A stretch of 20,229 nt of DNA, taken from assembly GCA_041654215.1 (NCBI GenBank), contig JBAZDY010000021.1, positions 1-20,229 of the forward strand, given 5' to 3'. This document shows positions 6,203 to 13,238 of the stretch, in pieces. The DNA is from Undivivens sp041654215. Its GTDB lineage: Bacteria; Omnitrophota; Gorgyraeia; Gygaellales; Profunditerraquicolaceae. The position numbers and the translations under genes were made by a program. Below the pieces are notes generated by a model, which worked only from the letters and a program-made list of their open reading frames with translations, was not told where the DNA came from and made no database searches. Each line of letters begins with the position of its first letter. Position 1 is the first letter of the stretch.

Positions 6203-6682
6203 TTATTTCTTTACTCTTCTAACCTTTATCCCCGCTTCTTTCAGAAACTTGCGCGCGTTCTCGTCGGGATACTCTCCGCAGGTTACGACTTCGGCAATGC
6301 CGGCGTTGATGAGCATCTTGGCGCAGATCACGCACGGCTGGTGGGTGATGTAGATCACGCTTCCGCGTGTGCCGATGCCGTGCAGGGCCGCCTGGAGCAG
6401 GACGTTCTGCTCGGCATGCAGACCGCGGCATAATTCGTGCCTCTGCCCGGAAGGGATATTCATTTTTTCGCGCATGCATCCGGTCTGGGAGCAATGTTTC
6501 AGGCCGGAGGGCGCGCCGTTGTAACCGGTGGCGAGTATACGCTTGTTCTTCACCAGCACCGCGCCCACCGCCCTGCGCAGGCAAGTGGTGCGTTTGGATA
6601 CTAACTGCGCGAGCTCAAGAAAATATTCGTCCCAACTGGGCCGCTGCGGCGCTTGGGCTTTTTTCTTATTAGGTCTACGCAT
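6203..6682 (-). CDS. dCMP deaminase (ComEB/zinc deaminase family)
   Basis: 159 aa. Deaminates dCMP to dUMP, feeding dTTP synthesis. The zinc site is complete: HAEQ at 89-92 (His89 ligand, Glu91 general acid/base) and PCVIC at 116-120 (Cys117, Cys120). The TGYNGAPSG segment at 52-60 and a second Cys/His-rich region at 64-85, as in ComEB-type dCMP deaminases, are also present. The start lies within the glyA stop region (8-bp overlap), with GGAGC about 6 nt upstream. Its position just after glyA and before nrdR groups genes for one-carbon supply, dTTP precursor and dNTP regulation. The ten or so basic N-terminal residues are a lineage extension. Confidence 0.92.
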   Translation of the reverse strand: MRRPNKKKAQAPQRPSWDEYFLELAQLVSKRTTCLRRAVGAVLVKNKRILATGYNGAPSGLKHCSQTGCMREKMNIPSGQRHELCRGLHAEQNVLLQAALHGIGTRGSVIYITHQPCVICAKMLINAGIAEVVTCGEYPDENARKFLKEAGIKVRRVKK

Positions 6683-7925
6683 TCTTCAGCTCCGGATAGA
6701 GAGGGAATTGTTTCGCCAGTTCCTTAACCTGTTCCCTGATACCGCTCTTGGCGTAGGCGTCGCCGCGCACGGTCACCGCCTGGTCTATGAAATCGGCGAT
6801 CTGACGCATCTGCGTTTCCTTCATCCCGCGGGTGGTTACCGCCGGGGTGCCGATACGGATGCCGCTGGTCACCGCCGGACTCTGTTTATCGTAAGGGATA
6901 AGATTCTTGTTGACGGTAATGTTCACCTCTTCCAGCACGTCCGAGGCCTGTTTGCCGCTGATGTTTTTGGATGTCAGATCGACCAGCATCAGATGGTTGT
7001 CAGTGCCGCCGGAGACGATGCGGTAGCCTTTTCCTGCCAGTTCTTCCGCCATCTCCTGGGCGTTAGCGACGATCTGTTTCTGGTAAGTCTTGAATTCCGT
7101 CTTCATCGCCTCTCCGAAGGCCACCGCCTTGGCGGCGATAACATGCATCAACGGCCCGCCCTGCAGGCCGGGGAATATCCTCGAATCTATTTTCTTGGCG
7201 AACTCCTTGCGGCAGAGTATAAAACCTCCGCGCGGGCCGCGCAGAGTCTTATGCGTGGTGGAAGTAACGAACTCTGCGTACGGCACCGGAGATTCATGCA
7301 CGCCGGCAGCGATCAATCCGGCGATATGCGCCATATCCACGAACAGATAAGCACCCACAGAATCGCAAATCTTGCGAAAACGCGCGAAGTCCATCTTGCG
7401 CGGATAGGCGGAAGCCCCGGCCAGGATCATCTTCGGTTTATGTTCGGCCGCCAGTTCGGCGATCTTGTCGTAATCGAGCATCTCGGTGTCCTTATCTACG
7501 CCGTAAGTGACTATGTTGTAGAACCTGCCGGAGAAATTGTGCGGATGCCCGTGGCTCAAATGCCCTCCGCAGGCCAGGTCCATCGCCAGCACGGTGTCGC
7601 CCGGGGCAAGCGCAGCCATATACACGGCCATATTGGCGCTGGTGCCGGAATGCGCCTGGACGTTGGCGTGTTCGGCTCCGAAAAGCTCCTTCACCCGGCT
7701 TATCGCGATATCCTCCACGATATCCACATTATGACACCCGCCGTACCAGCGCGCCGCCGGGTACCCCTCGGCGTACTTGTTGGTCAGCACCGATCCCTGC
7801 GCCTCCAGCACCGCCAGGGAAGTGAAATTCTCCGAGGCTATCAGCTCAAGGTTGTTCTCCTGTCTCTCGATCTCGTTCTTGACCGCGGCGTATATCTCCG
7901 GGTCAACCGCTTTCAGATGTCTCAT
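6675..7925 (-). CDS. glyA: Serine hydroxymethyltransferase
   Basis: 416 aa, full length. PLP-dependent conversion of serine plus tetrahydrofolate to glycine plus 5,10-methylene-THF, supplying glycine and one-carbon units to the purine genes upstream. Motifs: ENNLELIASENFTS at 23-36, YAEGYP at 51-56 followed by the slightly unusual AARWYGGCHNVD, HSGTSANMAVY at 92-102, VDMAHIAGLIAAG at 196-208, and the Schiff-base lysine Lys226 in TSTTHKTLRGPRGG. The start overlaps the rpiB stop (ATGA) and has a run of Gs a few bases upstream. No catalytic residue is missing. Confidence 0.97.
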   Translation of the reverse strand: MRHLKAVDPEIYAAVKNEIERQENNLELIASENFTSLAVLEAQGSVLTNKYAEGYPAARWYGGCHNVDIVEDIAISRVKELFGAEHANVQAHSGTSANMAVYMAALAPGDTVLAMDLACGGHLSHGHPHNFSGRFYNIVTYGVDKDTEMLDYDKIAELAAEHKPKMILAGASAYPRKMDFARFRKICDSVGAYLFVDMAHIAGLIAAGVHESPVPYAEFVTSTTHKTLRGPRGGFILCRKEFAKKIDSRIFPGLQGGPLMHVIAAKAVAFGEAMKTEFKTYQKQIVANAQEMAEELAGKGYRIVSGGTDNHLMLVDLTSKNISGKQASDVLEEVNITVNKNLIPYDKQSPAVTSGIRIGTPAVTTRGMKETQMRQIADFIDQAVTVRGDAYAKSGIREQVKELAKQFPLYPELKNA

Positions 7926-8386
7926 TTTTTACCCCCGCATATCTTTTTTTCTATTTCTTCTATTATTTTCAACCGGCGTTCGTGCCTGCCTCCGGCAAAG
8001 GCAGTATTCATCCAGATATCCGTTATCTTTCGCGCCTCGGCGGCGCCGAAGAAAGAAGCGCCCAACACCAGCACGTTGCTGTCGTTATGCTCCCTGGAAA
8101 GCCGCGCCGCCGTCCTGTTACAGCAGAGCGCCGCGCGCACGCCCGGGAAACGGTTCGCCACGATGGAATTTCCTATCCCGCTTTTGCAGATAAGTATCCC
8201 CCTGCGGTAGCGACGCCGGGAAATAAGACCGGCCAGGGCCGCGGCGGTGACCGGATAATCACAGCTTTCTTCGGAATACGCGCCGAGGTCCTTGATCCGT
8301 ATGCCGCGTTTCTTCAAAAAAGTCTTCAGCTTCTCCTTCAGCGCGAAACCGCCGTGGTCGGAAGCTATCAAGAGCGCAGAATTCAT
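7922..8386 (-). CDS. rpiB: Ribose-5-phosphate isomerase B
   Basis: 154 aa RpiB/LacA/LacB-family sugar isomerase. Interconverts ribulose 5-phosphate and ribose 5-phosphate, the precursor of PRPP used by PurF. It shows IASDHGGFALKEKL at 8-20 (Asp10, His11), DLGAYSEESCDYP at 33-45, the catalytic Cys67 in GILICKSGIGNS at 63-74, ANRFPGVRAAL at 77-87 and REHNDSNVLVLGA at 98-110. The loop after the catalytic Cys reads KSGIGNS where many family members have GTGIGMS. GGAGG lies 7 nt before the ATG, which overlaps the upstream stop. The order Sua5/phosphatase, rpiB, glyA also occurs in Firmicutes (ywlC...ywlE-ywlF...glyA). Confidence 0.92.
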   Translation of the reverse strand: MNSALLIASDHGGFALKEKLKTFLKKRGIRIKDLGAYSEESCDYPVTAAALAGLISRRRYRRGILICKSGIGNSIVANRFPGVRAALCCNRTAARLSREHNDSNVLVLGASFFGAAEARKITDIWMNTAFAGGRHERRLKIIEEIEKKICGGKK

Positions 8387-9441
8387 ATCAATACCTCCAC
8401 TTTAGCAACCGCTTCCTTTATCTGGGAAAATGTCTTTTTGTACAGATCAAGAGTCCCGCCGATCGGGTCCGGAATGTCGGCTTCTCCCCCGCCGGTCCCG
8501 GCAAATTCCTTGAGCAGGAAAACCCTGTTCTTCGCCTCCGGAGCCATCTCCAGTATCCTTTCCTCGTGGAGCTTCTCCATCGGCAGGATTATATCCGCGG
8601 CCTTTATCATCACCGGAGTGAGCCTGCGCGCGTTGTGCCCTGAAACATCCATACCCTCTTCCGCCAGCACGCCGCGCGTGGCCTGCGTAGCTCCGCCGGA
8701 GACTGCCGATATCCCGGCGGAAAAAACTTCGACTCCTTCACGCTTCTTTTCCGCAAGGAGCTTTTTCAGAAACGCCTCCGCCATTACTGAACGGCAGGAA
8801 TTCCCGGTGCAGACAAAAAGCACGGTCTTGTTCTTCAGGGCGGTCATTATCTCTGCCGCGCTCAACGCCCCTTCCCTCAAGACGCGCGCCTCGCCGCCGG
8901 AAAGATCCACCACGCTGGACTCTCTGCCTATCCGGCAGGGGCCGGAATCCACCGCCATTTCAACCAGTCCGCCAAAATCCGACAAAGCGCCGGCGCATTC
9001 GACAGGAGGCTTTTTACCGGACAAGTTGGCCGAAGGACAGACGACCGGGACGCCGGAATATTCCAGCAATGCCAGCGCCACGCGATGATCCGGCATCCTC
9101 ACCCCGACGGTCCCGCCTTCCCTGCCTTTCAAAACCAGCGTCAACGGGCCCGGCCAGAAACGCGAAATAAGCTTGTATGCCCGCAAGGGCGCTCCGGAAG
9201 CGAGATGTTCCGCCTGTGTGATGCCGCTTACCAGGAGAGAAAAAGGTTTGTCCGCCGGACGCTTCTTTATTTCATACAGTTTTCTGACCGCCGCCGGATC
9301 GAAAAAGTTCGCCGCTATACCGTAGACCGTCTCAGTAGGAATGATCACCAGCCCGCCGGAGGATATCAAAGAAGCGGCTTCCTCGAGGGCCCCGGGATGC
9401 GGATCGATTGCGTCTATGAACACCGTCTTGGTACGGCTCAT
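8383..9441 (-). CDS. Sua5/YrdC (TsaC) fused to low-molecular-weight protein phosphatase
   Basis: 352 aa, two domains. Residues 1 to about 202 are a YrdC/Sua5 domain (GGLVIIPTETVYGIAAN at 29-45, KRPADKPFSLLV at 60-71, SRFWPGPLTLVL at 93-104, VRMPDH, CPSANLSGKKP at 135-145, REGA at 189-192), which makes threonylcarbamoyl-AMP for the t6A37 modification of ANN-decoding tRNAs. Residues 205-352 are a low-molecular-weight phosphatase: the P-loop CTGNSCR has Cys211 and Arg217, and the general-acid region is DIPDPIGG near 322-329. In Bacillus these are separate genes (ywlC, ywlE) near rpiB and glyA. Whether the phosphatase acts on phosphotyrosine or phosphoarginine is open. The start overlaps the purE stop (ATGA). 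Confidence 0.92.
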   Translation of the reverse strand: MSRTKTVFIDAIDPHPGALEEAASLISSGGLVIIPTETVYGIAANFFDPAAVRKLYEIKKRPADKPFSLLVSGITQAEHLASGAPLRAYKLISRFWPGPLTLVLKGREGGTVGVRMPDHRVALALLEYSGVPVVCPSANLSGKKPPVECAGALSDFGGLVEMAVDSGPCRIGRESSVVDLSGGEARVLREGALSAAEIMTALKNKTVLFVCTGNSCRSVMAEAFLKKLLAEKKREGVEVFSAGISAVSGGATQATRGVLAEEGMDVSGHNARRLTPVMIKAADIILPMEKLHEERILEMAPEAKNRVFLLKEFAGTGGGEADIPDPIGGTLDLYKKTFSQIKEAVAKVEVLI

Positions 9442-9929
9442 AAGGAAATCTGTATTTTCCCTATCTCCTCGCGCATCTTAGCGCGGAAGGTTTCCATGCT
9501 GGCCCTGATGCCCGCGTCGGATAAAGCGAGTATCTCCAGCGCGAACACCGCCGCGTTCTTCGCGCCCCCCGCGCCCACGGCCATACAGGCGACAGGTATG
9601 CCGGAAGGCATCTGCACGGTGGAAAGCAGGGAATCTACCCCCCGCAGGCTGCTTGTCTCCACCGGAATGCCGATCACGGGAAGCAGGGTATGGCCGGCGA
9701 TTGCCCCGGCAAGGGCGGCCGAGCCTCCTGCCGCGGCGATGAATACGGATACCCCGCGCTCCGGCGCCGACTCCACGTAAGCCGCCAGTTCTTTGGGAGT
9801 GCGGTGAGCCGACAGTACCTTGACCTCCGGCTCTATGCCGAACTCTTTAAGCAGTTCGACCGCGGGCCGCACTGTTTCCAGATCGGACTTGCTGCCCATA
9901 AGCACACTGACCGTATTCTTCATCTTCAT
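9438..9929 (-). CDS. purE: 5-(carboxyamino)imidazole ribonucleotide mutase / AIR carboxylase, PurE
   Basis: 163 aa, usual PurE length. Forms CAIR in de novo purine synthesis. Motifs: MGSKSDLE at 11-18, SAHRTP at 40-45 with the catalytic His42, LPVIGIPVE at 83-91, DSLLSTVQMPSGIPVA and GAGGAKNAAVFALEIL. The usual AAHLxG motif reads SAALAG (70-75), so the second conserved His is Ala72. With no purK in the window, mutase and direct AIR carboxylase roles cannot be told apart. The ATG at 9929 follows AGGA by 5 nt; an ATG at 9923 is also possible. It lies 47 bp after purD. Confidence 0.92.
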   Translation of the reverse strand: MKMKNTVSVLMGSKSDLETVRPAVELLKEFGIEPEVKVLSAHRTPKELAAYVESAPERGVSVFIAAAGGSAALAGAIAGHTLLPVIGIPVETSSLRGVDSLLSTVQMPSGIPVACMAVGAGGAKNAAVFALEILALSDAGIRASMETFRAKMREEIGKIQISL

Positions 9930-9956
9930 CCCTTTCCTATAAAATATTTCTCATCT

Positions 9957-9962
9957 ATTATA
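9957..9962 (-). promoter_or_regulatory. Possible internal promoter -10 before purE
   Basis: A perfect TATAAT on the minus strand in the purD-purE gap, about 27 nt before the purE ATG. A -35 at 17-nt spacing would be TTCGCT, a poor match, so this may be a weak internal promoter or just A+T-rich spacer. Confidence 0.25.
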
Positions 9963-9976
9963 TGCGTAGTTTCGAA

Positions 9977-11245
9977 TCAAGCGAACTTCGCCGCTATATC
10001 ACGGCGGTAATGCATTCCTTCAAAATCTATCTCCCCGGCAGCGGAATAGGCGGAGGCGGCGGCTTCTTTGATATCGCGCCCCAGAGCGCTAACTCCCAGC
10101 ACCCTTCCCCCGTCGCTTAAGCACCTGCCGCCGGCAAGCCTGGTGCCGGAATGGAACACGGTCACGTCACCGCGCCCGACGAGCCGCTGAAGGCCTTTTA
10201 TCTCCATTCCCTTCGAATATTCTCCCGGGTAACCTCCGGAAACAAGCACCACGCAAACGCATGCCCGCTCGTCCCACTCAATATCCGGGACCTCCAGCAA
10301 TTTGCGACGGCTCACAGCCAGCAGCGCTTCCGCCAGGTCGCTCTTCATACGCGGAAGGATCGCCTGCGTCTCAGGGTCGCCGAAGCGCACGTTGAATTCC
10401 AGCACCTTCGGCCCTTCGGCGGTAAACATGATCCCGGCGTAAAGCACCCCGCGGTAGTCCAGCCCTTCCTTGCGCAATCCTTCCATGGCCGGCAGCAGTA
10501 CCGTCCGGTTTATCTCTTCCTCCTGCTCGAAAGAAAGAAAAACCGCCGGAGAATAAGCACCCATGCCCCCGGTATTAGGCCCTTTGTCGCCGTCGAAAAC
10601 ACGTTTGTGGTCCTGGCTGGAAGCCAAAGGCACGATTTTTTGCGTATCCGTGAAAGCCAGGATGGACACCTCCCTGCCGTCGAGACATTCCTCTATAACG
10701 ACCTTCTGCCCGGCTGCTCCGAATATCCTGCGTCTCATTATATCGTCCACCGCAGCCAGCGCCTCGCCGAGGCCGGCGGGAATTATCACTCCCTTGCCGG
10801 CGGCAAGGCCGTCGGCCTTGATAACACACCGTCTACCCAGGCCGCGCAAATAAGCGTCGGCTTTATCGGGGTCCTCGAAGACCTCGAAAGAAGCGGTAGG
10901 TATGCCGTACTTGAACATGAACCGTTTAGCGTAAACCTTGCTTGATTCCAGCTGCGCGGCCTGTTTGTCCGGGCCAAAGATATCCAGCCCGCGGCCGCGG
11001 AACTTGCCGGCAATCCCGGAGGCAAGGGAAACTTCCGGACCGACCACGGTCAATCCTATCTTTTCCTTCAGCGCGAAAGACATCAGCCCGCCCACGTCTT
11101 CGGCTTTTATCGGGACGCATTCCGCGACGGAAGCGATACCGCCGTTGCCGGGAGCGCAGAATATCTTCTCGACCGAAGGCGACTGCGCAAGCTTCCAGCA
11201 AATTGCGTGCTCTCTACCCCCGGAACCGACCACGAGTACTTTCAT
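9977..11245 (-). CDS. purD: Phosphoribosylamine-glycine ligase (GAR synthetase)
   Basis: 422 aa, full length. Joins phosphoribosylamine (the PurF product) and glycine (from GlyA) using ATP. Motifs: VVGSGGREHAICWKLAQSP at 5-23, VVGPEVSLASGIAGKFRGRG, ATP-grasp segment KADGLAAGKGVI, SSQDHKRVFDGDKGPNTGGMGAYSP, YAGIMFTAEGPKVLEFNVRFGDPETQAILPR. The start is 1 nt after the stop of the stomatin-like gene, so the two are surely on one transcript. The nearest G-rich site is more than 10 nt upstream, suggesting translation depends on coupling. Confidence 0.97.
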   Translation of the reverse strand: MKVLVVGSGGREHAICWKLAQSPSVEKIFCAPGNGGIASVAECVPIKAEDVGGLMSFALKEKIGLTVVGPEVSLASGIAGKFRGRGLDIFGPDKQAAQLESSKVYAKRFMFKYGIPTASFEVFEDPDKADAYLRGLGRRCVIKADGLAAGKGVIIPAGLGEALAAVDDIMRRRIFGAAGQKVVIEECLDGREVSILAFTDTQKIVPLASSQDHKRVFDGDKGPNTGGMGAYSPAVFLSFEQEEEINRTVLLPAMEGLRKEGLDYRGVLYAGIMFTAEGPKVLEFNVRFGDPETQAILPRMKSDLAEALLAVSRRKLLEVPDIEWDERACVCVVLVSGGYPGEYSKGMEIKGLQRLVGRGDVTVFHSGTRLAGGRCLSDGGRVLGVSALGRDIKEAAASAYSAAGEIDFEGMHYRRDIAAKFA

Positions 11246-11246
11246 T

Positions 11247-12116
11247 TTAAGCGTCTTTGACCTCTTTTTTTAAAGGCAGGATGCCGGCCATCTCGCCTAT
11301 TATGTTCACCAGCTCCGTGCCGCCCGGCACCACCACCTTGGTATTGTTCTGCAAAGCTTTTTCCATCGCCTCCAGCTTGCGCAGCACCTGGGCGTTGCCA
11401 ACGAAATATTTCTCCGCGGCCTCGTTGACCAACATGATCGCCTCCGCCTCTCCCTGCGCCTCAAGTATTCTGGACTGCTTGATGCCTTCAGCCTTTTTTA
11501 TCTGCGCCCTCTTCTCGCCGTCGGCGACGGTCTCGGCGGCGGTGGCGTAGTCGACGGCGGCGATCTTCTCGTTCTCCGCCTTGACCACTTTGTTCATCGT
11601 CTCCTGCACGTCCTTGGGCGGGTCGATCTCTTTCAATTCGGTCCTGACTATCTCTATCCCCCAATTGGCGGTCTCGGTCATCAAAGTACTGTGCAACTCG
11701 TCGTTTATCTTGCCGCGCTCGCTGTTGGCCGACTTCAAAGTAAGCGTGCCGATGATGTTGCGAAGGGTGGTCCTGGCCAGATTGACTATCTGGTATTGGT
11801 AGTTGTTGACATTGTAAAGCGAACTCTTGACGCTCTGCTCGTCGGACTTGACCTTGAAATACACCTGCGCGTCCACCCGCGCGTTCAGATTATCGAAAGT
11901 GATGATCTCCTGGGGAGCTGCGTCAACCATCTGCTCGGTAACGTTCACCAGGTACATGTTCTCTATGACCGGTATGATCCAGTGGAAGCCGGACTCGGCG
12001 AAGCGGGAATATTTGCCCAGACGCTCTATCAGCCCGCGGTGCGTTGGACGGATGATGCGAATACCGGACAAGAAAATAAAAACCCCCGCGGCTATGGCCA
12101 GATAAACGTTATTCAT
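11247..12116 (-). CDS. Stomatin-like SPFH-domain membrane protein
   Basis: 289 aa. An N-terminal membrane helix (about 3-21), then the SPFH/PHB domain (RIIRPTHRGLIERLGKYSRFAESGFHWIIP, QEIITFDNLNARVDAQVYFKV, ARTTLRNIIGTLTL, WGIEIVRTELKEIDPP), then a charged coiled-coil (about 170-260, KAENEKIAAVDYATAAETVADGEKRAQIKKAEG..., with EAQGEAEA). This is the slipin/stomatin type that forms membrane microdomain scaffolds and often regulates an FtsH- or NfeD-type protease; no such partner is in the window. AGGAGG lies 6 nt before the ATG. It sits between purM and purD with almost no spacing, an unexpected place for a membrane scaffold. Confidence 0.92.
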   Translation of the reverse strand: MNNVYLAIAAGVFIFLSGIRIIRPTHRGLIERLGKYSRFAESGFHWIIPVIENMYLVNVTEQMVDAAPQEIITFDNLNARVDAQVYFKVKSDEQSVKSSLYNVNNYQYQIVNLARTTLRNIIGTLTLKSANSERGKINDELHSTLMTETANWGIEIVRTELKEIDPPKDVQETMNKVVKAENEKIAAVDYATAAETVADGEKRAQIKKAEGIKQSRILEAQGEAEAIMLVNEAAEKYFVGNAQVLRKLEAMEKALQNNTKVVVPGGTELVNIIGEMAGILPLKKEVKDA

Positions 12117-12157
12117 TTGAATTCCTCCTTTTTTTATGCCGGAACTGCACTACTGGG

Positions 12158-13189
12158 CTATACAACCGAAACCTTCCTACCGCCGGTGACGATCTCACCT
12201 ATCTTCCAGTTCTTGATCCCCTGCTCGAAGAGGAACGCGCAGATGTCCCCGCAAGCCGCGGGTTCTGCTATAATTACCATGCCCACGCCCATATTGAGCG
12301 TGCGGAATATCTCGCCGTCTTCCACATTGCCCTTGTTCTGAATGAGCTTGAATATCTTGGGCACCGCCCAGGAATTCCTGTTGATCCTGGCGTCAAGACC
12401 GGAGGGAAGTATCCTGGCGATCTTGTCGTAAAAGGCGCCGCCGGTGATATTGGCGATGCCATGGACCGGCATACCGGCGTTCTTGGCCCTGGGATTGAAT
12501 GAAGCGTCGTTCAACAAAGCCAGCATCGGCTTGACGTAGATACGCGTGGGTTTCAGAAGTTCCGCGTGCATTCTCTTCTGCTCCTGAAGAGAAAGCACCT
12601 TGCGCACCAGAGAGTAACCGTTGGAATGGAGGCCGCTCGACTCCAGACCGATGACCGCATCGCCCGCTTTGATCGAGTTGCCGTCGATCAGCTTGTCCCT
12701 TTCTGCCACCCCTACGCAGAAACCTGCCAGGTCATACTCTCCGCAGCGGTATATACCGGGCATCTGCGCGGTCTCGCCTCCGATCAAGGAACAACCGGAT
12801 TGTATGCATCCATCGTTGATGCCTTTCACTATATCGTAAAGCGTCTCCGGCTCCAGGCTGCTGTAGGCGATGTAATCAAGAAAGAACAACGGCTCGGCGC
12901 CGGTGCAAAGAATATCGTTGACGTTCATCGCCACCAGATCAATGCCCACTGTGGCGTGCCTGCCGGCAAGCACGGCGATCTTCAATTTCGTGCCCACGCC
13001 GTCGGCTGAAGAAACCAGCACCGGTTCGCGGAATTTATCCTTGCCGATGCGGAAAAGACTGCCGAAACCGCCGATGTCGGCGATGACCTCCGGCCGGAAA
13101 GAACGCCTCACCAGCGTTTTTATCTTCCCCTTGAAAACCGACGCCTTGTCTATATCCACGCCTGCCTGCTTATAAGTAACTTTTTTCAT
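12158..13189 (-). CDS. purM: Phosphoribosylformylglycinamidine cyclo-ligase (AIR synthetase)
   Basis: 343 aa, full length. ATP-dependent closure of FGAM to AIR, following PurL/PurQ. Motifs: TYKQAGVDIDKA at 4-15, DIGGFGSLFRI, SADGVGTKLKIAV (ATP site), VAMNVNDILCTGAEPLFFLDYIA, GCSLIGGETAQMPGIY, GLESSGLHSNGYSLVRKVL, GIANITGGAFYDKIARILP and NMGVGMVII. AAGGAG is about 11 nt before the ATG. The gene follows purF after 47 bp that contain a degenerate copy of the palindromic repeat. Confidence 0.97.
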   Translation of the reverse strand: MKKVTYKQAGVDIDKASVFKGKIKTLVRRSFRPEVIADIGGFGSLFRIGKDKFREPVLVSSADGVGTKLKIAVLAGRHATVGIDLVAMNVNDILCTGAEPLFFLDYIAYSSLEPETLYDIVKGINDGCIQSGCSLIGGETAQMPGIYRCGEYDLAGFCVGVAERDKLIDGNSIKAGDAVIGLESSGLHSNGYSLVRKVLSLQEQKRMHAELLKPTRIYVKPMLALLNDASFNPRAKNAGMPVHGIANITGGAFYDKIARILPSGLDARINRNSWAVPKIFKLIQNKGNVEDGEIFRTLNMGVGMVIIAEPAACGDICAFLFEQGIKNWKIGEIVTGGRKVSVV

Positions 13190-13210
13190 AAACCGGTTCT
13201 CTCCTTAATG

Positions 13211-13238
13211 AATCTCTCCGGACTTCAAGCCGGGGATT
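13211..13238. repeat. REP-like palindrome, copy 2 (degenerate)
   Basis: On the plus strand, AATCTCTCCGG, spacer ACTTCAAG, then CCGGGGATT. The right arm equals the arm of copy 1 (1802-1827); the left arm differs by an inserted TC and one change. On the minus strand it reads TTAATCCCCGGCTTGAAG, matching the plus-strand start of copy 1 except for one G. It lies just after the last purF codon and supplies two of the three bases of its stop. Confidence 0.6.

Noticed and set aside
6190..6205. CCGGAACCGG followed by a T run, like a plus-strand terminator
   Set aside because: Stem is only 4 bp with a 2-nt loop, and no plus-strand gene ends there.
6528..8210. A 560-codon plus-strand open frame opposite dCMP deaminase, glyA and rpiB
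   Set aside because: It lies antisense to three clear enzymes with intact motifs, has no recognisable domain or Shine-Dalgarno, and is explained by G+C-rich codon positions on the minus strand.
13190..13236. Purine riboswitch or PurR-type operator in the purF-purM gap
   Set aside because: The gap is mostly the palindromic repeat and a ribosome-binding site; no aptamer core or known operator is visible here or in the purB-purL gap.
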